This document shows, piece by piece, positions 1 through 8,737 of a stretch of 45,853 bases of DNA; within the stretch, counting starts at the first letter, position 1; every line of letters starts with the position of its first letter. Below the pieces are notes generated by a model, which was not told the DNA's origin, searched no databases, and saw nothing but the letters and a program-made list of their open reading frames with translations. The position numbers and the translations under genes were made by a program. Source of the DNA: Nemertoderma westbladi (lineage: Eukaryota; Xenacoelomorpha; Nemertodermatida; Nemertodermatidae); contig JAUCBJ010006195.1 in the NCBI GenBank assembly GCA_032718475.1, positions 1 through 45,853 of the forward strand, written 5' to 3'.

Positions 1-122
1 GTGGTCAATGCAACCGGGGGCGGCATGGGCGCGGTCAACGCAGCCGGTGGCGGAGTGGGCATGGTCAACGCAGCTGGGGGCGATGTGGGCGCGGTCAACG
101 CAAGCGGGGGTGGCGTCGGCGT
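1..122. repeat. 30-bp GC-rich minisatellite, partial first copy
   Basis: Tandem units of about 30 bp, built on CAACGCAGCCGGGGGCGGCG and a GTGGGCGCGGT linker, run from the window edge to about 122. They match the end of the larger array at 648-1430, shifted by 1,307 bp. Because 30 is a multiple of three and the units are GC-rich, several frames stay open; the Gly/Ala or Pro/Thr-rich peptides they encode are a by-product of the repeat. Confidence 0.9.
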
Positions 123-131
123 GGCCCCAAG

Positions 132-642
132 TCAATCAATAGCAACACACCGAGTCAGGGATAAATGGTTTAAGGTTGGCTGAGCGGCGCGGTCTGATCT
201 ATAGATGGTCCGAGGTCCGTGAGCGGCAGAGCCCATAGACTGGTCGAATGGGAGCGCGTTGCTATCAGTAGGTTCCACCGAATGTGGGTTCAGCCGTGAT
301 GCTTCGATTACTTTGCCCCGTGATATAATCCAGTGTTTGTTTGGTTGGGAAGTCTGTAGTCTCCGGCGCTCTTCCCTTAGCTGGTATTGTAGTTTAGATT
401 CGGCGGGGGTGTAGTCAGGCGAGAGGTACATATTGTTGTAGCACTGAGTTTGGCGTAGGTCGCGAGCCTTCCGAAGTAGGACAGCCCTCTTATCTTGAGG
501 CAATGTGACTACAAGAGGCCGAGTGCCGTTGTCCTTTACCTTCCCCACACGTCTGGTTGAAATTTCAGAAGGAAACAAGTCGATGTTTATCGAGTTAGCT
601 ATGTCTATTACAAGTTTTTTATCATCTTCTTCTACTTTGGCT
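132..642 (-). pseudogene. Truncated duplicate of LINE ORF1 (C-terminal part)
   Basis: The minus strand encodes the last 148 residues of the ORF1-like protein also found in full at 1438-2316, with the same stop codon context. Its 5' part is missing because the duplication breakpoint at about 642 joins it to minisatellite. No start codon of its own is convincing. It is best read as a by-product of the 1,307-bp duplication and not as a separate gene. Confidence 0.75.
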
Positions 643-647
643 AACTT

Positions 648-1430
648 TGGTCAACGCAGCCGGGGGCGGAGTGGGCGCGGTCGACGCAGCCGGGGGTGGC
701 GTGGGCGCGGTCAACGAAGCCGGGGGCGGCGTGGGCGCGGTCAGCGCAGCCGGGAGTGGCGAGGGCGTGGTTGACGCAGCCGGGGGCAGCATGGGCGCGG
801 TCAACGCAGCCAGGGTCGGCGTGGGCGCGGTCAACACAGCCGGGGGCGGCGTGGGCGCGGTCAACGCAGCCGGGGGCGGCGTGGGCGCGGTCAGCGCAGC
901 CGGGAGTGGCGAGGGCGTGGTCGACGCAGCCAGGGGCGGCATGGGCGCGGTCAACGCAGCCGGGGTCGGCGTGGTCGCAGTCAACGCAGCCGGGGGCGGC
1001 GTGGGCGCGGTCAACGCAGCCGGGGGCGGCGTGTGTGCGGTCAACGCAGCCAGGGGCGGCGTAGGCATGGTCAACGCAGCTGGGGGCAGCGTGGGCGCGG
1101 TCAGCGCAGCCGGGAGTGGCGAGGGCGTGGTCGACGCAGCCGGGGGCAGCTTGGGCGCGGTCAACGCAGCCGGGGTCGGCGTGGGCATGGTCAACGCAGC
1201 CAGGGGCGGCGTGGGCGCGGTCAATGCAGCCGGGGGCGGCGTGGGCGCGGTCAACGCAGCCGGGGGCGGCGTGGGCGCGGTCAACGCAGCCAGGGGCGGC
1301 GTGGGCGTGGTCAATGCAACCGGGGGCGGCATGGGCGCAGTCAACACAGCCGGTGGCGGAGTGGGCGTGGTCAACGCAGCTGGGGGCGATGTGGGCGCGG
1401 TCAACGCAAGCGGGGGTGGCGTCGGCGTGG
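648..1430. repeat. 30-bp GC-rich minisatellite, main array
   Basis: About 26 head-to-tail units of 30 bp with scattered substitutions. Variants recur in blocks (for example units with GGGAGTGGCGAGGGCGTGG at about 752, 902 and 1112), so a higher-order pattern of several units is superimposed. The whole array stays open in frames on both strands, giving Gly/Ala-rich (plus) or Pro/Ala/Thr-rich (minus) peptides with no start context or splice signals. I treat it as non-coding. Confidence 0.92.
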
Positions 1431-1437
1431 CCCCAAG

Positions 1438-2340
1438 TCAATCAATAGCAACACACCGAGTCAGGGATAAATGGTTTAAGGTTGGCTGAGCGGCGCGGTC
1501 TGATCTATAGATGGTCCGAGGTCCGTGAGCGGCAGAGCCCATAGACTGGTCGAATGGGAGCGCATTGCTATCAGTAGGTTCCACCGAATGTGGGTTCAGC
1601 CGTGATGCTTCGATTACTTTGCCCCGTGATATAATCCAGTGTTTGTTTGGTTGGGAAGTCTGTAGTCTCCGGCGCTCTTCCCTTAGCTGGTATTGTAGTT
1701 TAGATTCGGCGGGGGTGTAGTCAGGCGAGAGGTACATATTGTTGTAGCACTGAGTTTGGCGTAGGTCGCGAGCCTTCCGAAGTAGGACAGCCCTCTTATC
1801 TTGAGGCAATGTGACTACAAGAGGCCGAGTGCCGTTGTCCTTTACCTTCCCCACACGTCTGGTTGAAATTTCAGAAGGAAACAAGTCGATGTTTATCGAG
1901 TTAGCTATGTCTATTACAAGTTTTTTATCATCTTCTTCTACTTTGGCTCCACTAACAACGATATTACATATGCGCCGGTTTTGTTCATCTTCCTCTTCCT
2001 TAACTTTACGTGCTAGAAGAGCGAGGTTATCTGAATCATTTCTATGTTTAGCATTACGTTTAGAGCGTTTGGAAGGGGCATCAGTCCATTCACCCTCGTC
2101 AACTATAACTGAGAGCGACTCGTCTTGGATTACACCAACTTTCTTTTGGATATCTTCCACGCTGGTCATGAACTCTACTCGTAGTTCCTTCATTCTGGAG
2201 TTCACAAGTTGCCTGGTGTCATTCACCGTTTGTTCTAGCTTGTTCGATTTAAGCAGAACGCTATCAAATTGTTGTTGAAGTTCTAGAAATTTGTCATCGG
2301 TACGCGATTCAATCAAATATGTCGAAATTATTTTTATGAT
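1438..2340 (-). CDS. LINE ORF1-like RNA-binding protein (5' truncated)
   Basis: The frame is open from an in-frame stop at about 2341 down to the stop at 1438. The only start I see is a TTG at 2314-2316, so the true N-terminus is probably missing. Residues 1-70 are heptad-like and rich in Leu, Gln, Lys and Glu (coiled coil). A basic serine-rich stretch follows, then a conserved core with NIVVSG, RPLVVTL, DKRAVLLRKARDLR and LSPDYTPAE. These motifs are typical of non-LTR ORF1 proteins with an RRM-like fold followed by a C-terminal domain, which coat the element RNA. No ORF2 is visible; it would lie left of the window, beyond the minisatellite. Family: LINE ORF1p; clade uncertain. Confidence 0.7.
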   Translation of the reverse strand: MIKIISTYLIESRTDDKFLELQQQFDSVLLKSNKLEQTVNDTRQLVNSRMKELRVEFMTSVEDIQKKVGVIQDESLSVIVDEGEWTDAPSKRSKRNAKHRNDSDNLALLARKVKEEEDEQNRRICNIVVSGAKVEEDDKKLVIDIANSINIDLFPSEISTRRVGKVKDNGTRPLVVTLPQDKRAVLLRKARDLRQTQCYNNMYLSPDYTPAESKLQYQLREERRRLQTSQPNKHWIISRGKVIEASRLNPHSVEPTDSNALPFDQSMGSAAHGPRTIYRSDRAAQPTLNHLSLTRCVAID

Positions 2341-3239
2341 CTAGATTTAAGTGGTCTAACACCCATGTCGAATTAACATAAGAGTTTAAACGGAGCAATG
2401 GGTGGGTGGTGTATAGAAAAAACTCAGTTTCTTGCTATATTTCGATCTCCTTACGGATGACCGTCTTCAGGCTGTAATTAATTTAATTAAATAAATAAAT
2501 ATTTTTATGATCTATTATAATGCACAATTAAATGATGTTTCCAAATCTACATACCGCTATTTCATAGCTCTTCTAGTTTTCAAGTTATAAAATTTCCATT
2601 TAGGGAATCCTTTTGAAATTACTATTACTATGTATAATGAAAGGTCGATTTTCTCCAAATATTTTTTTCAAGAAATTGTCAACTCAAAACCCTACTACTT
2701 TTACAAATTTTGAGCAATTAGTCTGAAAATTTCTGTAAATTCAAAACTGTAAAAGCCTTAGGGTTTTAAGCGCAACCAAGTTTTTTTTTATTGTTAAATA
2801 GTATTAACTAATATTAAATACTTATATTCCATATTATAGCCAAAACCAAATGTTACGATATATGGCGCTGTGTACTGAAACAGCCCATCATACAGTATAG
2901 AGTAATTTAGATAAGTCGTATTGATCTACAGCCGCCGTTAGATAGGGAAAATAAAATACACGAGTTTATATTATTCATCCGATTTTGTACAGTATGTAGT
3001 CTTGCGTATGTAATTTTATAATAAAATCTTAGTAAATACATTTATGGTGGCAAACTTTCATAAAACTTAAATATGAATTTGTCGTTTATTAATATTGACC
3101 GAACCTAATGCATATTTGTACCAATTTCTTTTATATTTCTCTACAAACTGGCGTTGTACTAAATTTATGCTAAATGTGCTTTAATAATCGTGAAATTAAT
3201 GCTACGGCCATAAACCTATAAGCCCATCGAGACAGATTC

Positions 3240-3257
3240 ATTACCATATATGGTAAT
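3240..3257. repeat. 18-bp perfect palindrome
   Basis: ATTACCATATATGGTAAT is its own reverse complement. It stands alone and no gene or element boundary was recognised next to it. Confidence 0.8.
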
Positions 3258-4656
3258 AATTTGAGAAATGAGGGAAGCAAGGATCACAATCCGGCTCTCT
3301 CATTGGCCTAGTTGCCTAGTTGGCTGGGTTGCTCTAATGGTAGTAGATTTTGTTGGACCAATGATATAATCATTGCGTCATACCTATATTTTACTCAGTG
3401 TACCCTTTTCAGTGTTTGGTGTTAGTACACCGGTACAGCGGTACTGTGCACGTGTTAGTTTTGATTTAAATGTTTTTTAATCTTCTTGCTTGTTGATTCT
3501 GCTAATTCTGTAAATTGTTAATGCTGATTTCTACTGTTACTTCTTGATTACAACTTCGAATAATGACCTTCTTGCATTGACTCTTGATTTCTTGAATCTT
3601 TGTGATTGCGATGTAGTAAATCCTTACAAGGATTTTCCTTTTCAACTGTCAGACTGTTTGTAAACGCATGCGCCGATATGGTAACTATACTCTTTAGCAT
3701 CAAGGGCTAAGGGTACCGATAGGCATAGCGGGTGCACCATGGAAGCAACGGAAGGAGGAGTGGAGGATCCAATGTGGGGCAACGCTGGTGGGGGGCTAGC
3801 AGTTGCGGTCGCGCTAATCAATTAAGGACCAAGGACCGGTCGTCACTACAATTTGGGGGCTGACGATCCAGACTTCGTCTCAACTTTGCAGTACCATGGT
3901 AGTAATAGCGGGTTTAGTTAGGAGGACTGCGTGTGGCTTTGGGTGGCCCTTACTCGTTAAACTAGCACACTAGTTGACACTAGCTGACTAGCACTACTAG
4001 CGCTGTCAGTAACACTACCAGCTCTGTTGCTAACGCTATTTTGTGTTGTGTTGCTGAAGAGTGCCTGATGCTTGAATGCAAATGTTTAGATAGGCGCTAC
4101 CTTTCTTGATTGTTTTCTATTTCTTAGTTTATGCTTATTAAACGCTGTTAAGTCAAAATAATACAGTATTTAGGCTGTTGCTAGTATAACTCAGTAACGT
4201 AACAATTAGTAATACGTATTCTGGAATACTTAGTCATTAGTACTCAAATTCGTATTTTATGACACTGTAATTAATTTAGTATGTTAGACTAAAATTAAGA
4301 ACCTGTACACTGCATAACGGAGATTAGTTTTGGGTAAATTACTTTTAGAATTACTGTAGAATATTCAACGCTAGGCGGTTATTTGAAAATAGCGGGTTGC
4401 GGGCTGACAGTGGGTAGCTAGTTTATGCAGTAGTAATTTGCTGGTCTAAAGCCAGCGTAAGGCCAAGTTTGACATTAGGGACAAATAAATATCCTATCCT
4501 ATTATAACATTAAAATATTCTCACATTCGACATAATTCCGCCCGATAACTTCCGATAACTTTATCAGTAAGGAGTAACGTCCTCTGATCGCTTAACAACG
4601 CAAACATATTTGAAACACTGAGAGTGATAATTCGAAAGTACTCCGAAAATGGTGTA

Positions 4657-4679
4657 CCCCCCCCCCCCCCCCCACCCCC
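4657..4679. repeat. Poly(C) tract
   Basis: Seventeen consecutive C, then ACCCCCT. It is preceded by AAAATGGTGTACC, the same lead-in that borders the poly(G) tract at about 34470-34487 in reverse orientation. Confidence 0.95.
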
Positions 4680-5014
4680 TCCTTAATTATACTAATTATA
4701 AATACTGTAGCTACATTTTAATATATGGAGAGGTTGAACACACATTATTCTAAATGTAAAAATATTCTGGAATGCTTTATATTAATGTACTAATTAGTTT
4801 ATACTCTAATGACTGTAGCTACTGTATATTAAATTTACTGTTGCTATATTTACTTTAATGTAGCTACTTTTTAAAATAGGGAGCTGTTGACCCAAAAGTA
4901 TTCGCAATTTTATATTCTGGAATGCTTACAATTAAGTAAATTACAGTGTTGCTCTAATAATTACCATATCGCACTGTGCGAATATTGTGAACATTGCGAC
5001 CCATGATTTTAGAA

Positions 5015-5072
5015 AAATTTGTCCAGGTCGCAAATTGTCCGGGTCGGCTATTTCTCCGGGTCGCAATTGACA
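5015..5072. repeat. Degenerate relative of the 15-bp minisatellite
   Basis: Contains GTCCAGGTCGCAAATTGTCC, then GGGTCGGC and CGGGTCGCAATTG, which closely resemble the units of the 39.7-40.3 kb array. It is preceded by GCGACCCATGA, matching the inverted head CCGACCTATGA of that array. Only three or four poor units are present. Confidence 0.6.
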
Positions 5073-5648
5073 ACTTCGTCAGCACTGAAGCGTTTGATAA
5101 TTTATTTAGTTAACTGCGCGACTTCCTCACTTTGAATCAACTAATTGATGAAATTTCTACTGGTACTGATCGGGCTGCCCTAATGGGCTGGCAACCAGGT
5201 AGTATTTCCAGGTACACAATAGGTAGGTACACAGAGATAGTAGGACCCTGAGGACTAAATGACCATGATCTGACTGTTTACTTGCGTAAATCATTCTTTA
5301 TAATTTTTGTTAAATAAATCATGTAATCTTTAATGATACATTAATCAGGAGTATCATTAACATACGTCATAATAATAAACATGTAGGGCCTATATGCCCT
5401 TGGTATAGTAGTTTATTTTCGTTATAGAAGTAAGTTCAGTAAGTTTCAGTTTTTATTATTATGTCAAATACATGGAATATTGAAGAGGACAATTAATAAT
5501 AGTTAAGCGCAGCACGACAGGTTTAATTATTAATGCTAGAAGCTGGAAAAATAGATTCAGTTCTAAAATTATATATTTATTTATATTTATACATTTTTGG
5601 AGCGAAATAAAATGTAAAATAATAACTATTTATTATTAGGGTGTGTTC

Positions 5649-8300
5649 CTAACACTGCAACAAACTCGGATTCATTCCTCGCTTCCTCGATGGGTTCAGG
5701 TCCAGTATATGATTCCCCGGCGGACTCCGACATAGAACCTTCTCATACTGATTCCCCTTTGGATCCACAACAGGTCTCACTCCTCTATGGAACCTAGAGG
5801 GTCTACGCACCGTATTGAATCTTTCACATAATGACGAAATTTTTAATTCAGACATATTACTTCTAACAGAGACCATGTGCATGGACACTATGCCCATCCA
5901 AGGGTTTTACACATTCGACTCCCTAGCCACAAAGCCCAAGGACCAGGGTCATCCCAGTGGGGCCATTACAATAGCCATCAACCCTCATCTCAACCTAAAA
6001 TTAATATCGGTGAAGAAATCATTCGTACTTGTATCCACCTCAGTGGGTATCCTGGGGTGTTGTTACATACAACCCATCGCTTCACTGTTGGATTTCTTTG
6101 ATGAAATTTCGGAACTGCTTAGCAGAATCCCACATGATTACAAAGGTGATATTTTCATTGCAGGCAATTTCAATGCCAGGTTAGACGTGGACGAAAATTT
6201 CAATACATCTGCCCTGTATGAGCTGATGGAAGATTCCGACTTGTTTCTCCACACTGACCCCACAACCCCGACATATATTTGCCACAACGGAAAGAGCACC
6301 ATTGATGCAATTTTCTCAAATAAATTACTTGCATCAATCAACTACATGGCTAAATGCCTCAGGAAACACGTTCCAATTACAGCACTTATGTCACTGAGTC
6401 CCAAAACCTCCACAATGCTTCACTTGGTGAAGAGCCACGAAGGAAACGCACCATTGATGCAACCGCTCTCCTGAATGACCATAGACTTGTAGATGTCGTT
6501 TCACTATTACTCGGTGACGATGAGTGTGAGAAAATAAACAAAGCGTACTTCATTCTCTCCAACGCCATGAAAGACGCTGCTCCTCAATCTAGGGTCTTCC
6601 AACCGCATGGCCAAACCATGGTTCGACTCAGTATGCTTCGCTAAGCGACAACTTGTACTATCTTTAAATGCGAGAGCCAAGACGGATGATTCCGTTCTAG
6701 TTGACCTTTCCATAGCCAAAAAAGAATACAAAACTCGAATCCATGAAAAGCGTGACGCATTTCTTCTAAAATCTGAGATGGAGCTGATCGATAAGGCAGA
6801 ACAACAACCCTGTCAATGGACAAAAAAGAAAAACTCAAACAGAATCAGCTGCCCTATTCCGCTCGAATCTTGGGAGTCACACTTCACTGACCTGCTGGAT
6901 TCCAATCCTCATGATGAAACCGTAGTCGATTCTTCCGAAATCCAAGTCAACACGTCGGGAACATCAACTCTCAAATTAGAACCAGACCCTTGCCCACCTT
7001 TCACTCAAAAGGAAGTCGAATCCGTAATTCACAAAATGAAGAATGGAAAGTCACGTGGGCCGGATCAATTACCATATGAACTATTCAAAACCGCTCCTCC
7101 CTTAGTACTGTTACTTTGGACCACACTATTCAATGCTTGCCTCGCTTCAGGGTCTCTTGTTAATAATTGGAAAAACAGTATAATGATGGTACTGTACAAG
7201 GGCAGAACAGATCCAAACACTTACCGAGGAATAGCATTGCTCTGTTACGCCTTTAAGATCTTCACAAGCTTAATCATAATTCGTCTTCGACAGCAGACTT
7301 ATCCTTTCATTCCACCATAACAATATGGTTTCATGCCAGGCAGGTCAACTTTAATTCCACTCGCACAGCTCATAAATAGAATACACTCAAATCTCTCATT
7401 GCCAAGGAACCCCCTGTACGCTGTATTCATAGACTTTCACAAGGCTTTCGACACCGTTCCGAGATCCAAGCTATTATACAAGATCAAGTTTGACTTCAAC
7501 ATCAAGGGTAACCTCCTTCGTATTATAAAAGCCATTCTCGATGTAAACTGTTTGCAAATTTTCGATGGATTGAGAAAATCGAGAGTTGTAAAACAACTAC
7601 GGGGATTACTACAGGGCGATAGCCTTAGTCCTTTGTTCTTCATCCTGTTTATCTCCGACATCGTATACTGCATTAAACACGCTGTTCTTAAGGTTGGGGA
7701 ACTACTAATATTGATCTTTGCAGATGATCTAGTCTTCTATAGTGATTCCCGCGAATATATTCAGGCCGGCCTCAATGCGGTAGCTGCTTGGTCTGCTAAT
7801 AACGGGCTAGAAGTGAATCTTTCTAAGACTAAAATTATGAAGTTCCGGTGTGGTGGCCGGCTAAGTAATTTGGATAACTTCACATATAGCGGCTGCAAAG
7901 TAGAAGTAGCAAACTCCTACACTTATCTCGGGGTTACTTTACAAACAATGCTGTCCTTCTCTAAACATATCGTTTCAATTATGTGTAAAGCCGTAGCCTC
8001 TATTCATTAATTATATAAACCGTACGGCTTCCACCACCGTATCTGTACGTGGGGAAATTTTCACGAACCCGAATCAAGCTGTGTCTGTAAACTGTGTGGA
8101 TCGCAAGCTAGTATGTGTATATCACCTTAGCTGCAATCAAAATACCCGGTCATTATGTAAATGGGCAACATCTTAAGCCCCCCAACCTTCTAATTTACTC
8201 CCATCGTTGCCACAGTTGGTAATTGGTTTTAAAGGTTTCAAATTTAAAAATTGTTTTTAAGGCCGAACCTCTTTTATAGATTATTATTATTATTTATTAA
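5649..8300 (+). pseudogene. LINE relic with APE endonuclease and reverse transcriptase
   Basis: The main frame (5815-6474, 6607-7320, 7333-8010, all the same frame) encodes an AP-type endonuclease and then an RT. Endonuclease signs are DILLLTET, AGNFNAR and STIDAIFSNK; the usual Asp of the GDFNA motif is Asn here. RT signs are VFIDFHKAFDTVPR (motif A), LLQGDSLSPLFF (motif B) and IFADDLVFYS (motif C with both Asp kept). The reading frame is broken: the 6354-6644 segment lies in another frame (two compensating frameshifts), a TAA stops it at 7318, and another TAA falls at 8008, after which the frame runs on with a Cys-rich C-terminal tail. The element ends near 8290-8300 in a TTATTATT-rich tail. 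It is a dead, probably 5'-truncated non-LTR element; I cannot fix its clade. Confidence 0.85.
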
Positions 8301-8504
8301 GTGTATTGTATTATTATTTTTTAGTATGGCCTATATATTTATATTCTTATTCGGAAACAGTTTTTGATGAGGGAAATCTTAATAGAATAATGAACGATAT
8401 CGCCAAAGAAATAATTTTCCACTTCATTTCAAATCAAATTAATATTAAATTAAACAATAACAAATACATAATACATAATACAGTAATAAGACATACAGAC
8501 ATAA

Positions 8505-8542
8505 ACCAACGTTTCAACTCAAAATAGAGCCATCTTCAGGGT
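8505..8542 (-). ncRNA. Hammerhead-ribozyme-like motif in PLE repeat
   Basis: On the minus strand: ACC, the core CUGAAGA (CUGANGA consensus), a hairpin with arms GGCUC and GAGUU, the core GAAAC, then GUU and GGU. Stem I would be ACC/GGU, stem II the hairpin, and stem III only the two pairs of ACGU without a loop. Minimal hammerheads with almost no stem III are known from Penelope-like elements and are reported to act as dimers. One unpaired U after the CUGAAGA core makes stem II imperfect. Activity is inferred, not shown. Confidence 0.6.
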
Positions 8543-8686
8543 AAGTAAAAACAACTGCCTATTCTAATACTGGATTAACGGTGCAACAAATACAGGCCTA
8601 AGTAAACACAATTTTTAATAATACTACATAGTGATTATAAATCTAACTACAGTAATATACAAACTCAAAATAATTCCCAATAGTAT

Positions 8687-8729
8687 CCCCCCCCCCTTTT
8701 TCACCACCCCCCCCCCCCCCCCCCCCCCC
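8687..8729. repeat. Poly(C) tracts in the PLE 3' region
   Basis: C10, then TTTTTCACCA, then C23 immediately beyond the stop codon of the PLE ORF (poly(G) on its sense strand). The same double tract occurs in the other direct repeat at 11490-11531 with slightly different lengths. Confidence 0.95.
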
Positions 8730-8737
8730 AATAAAAC

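Larger units (their letters stand above)
1..1949. repeat. Tandem segmental duplication, 1,307-bp period
   Basis: Positions 1 to about 642 repeat at 1308-1949 almost without change: the end of the minisatellite, then the 3' part of a LINE ORF1. The start of the ORF1 tail lies at 124 in the first copy and 1431 in the second. At about 642 the first copy breaks off inside ORF1 and runs straight into minisatellite, while the second copy continues into the rest of ORF1. This looks like one unequal-crossover or replication-slippage event using the minisatellite. An assembly artefact is the alternative. Confidence 0.8.
2341..5640. other. Non-coding interval, mostly AT-rich
   Basis: No ORF longer than about 60 codons is convincing here. 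Content seen: a segment at 2735-2790 that recurs in reverse orientation at 34600-34655; a perfect palindrome at 3240-3257; a less AT-rich stretch (3270-4080) with a possible LTR/primer-binding-site relic near 3850; a poly(C) tract at 4657; and a degenerate 15-bp repeat patch at about 5020-5072. Confidence 0.7.

Noticed and set aside
622-1489. Glycine/alanine- or proline-rich proteins (several frames of 110-280 codons)
   Set aside because: A 30-bp GC-rich repeat keeps several frames open at once on both strands; nothing favours one of them.
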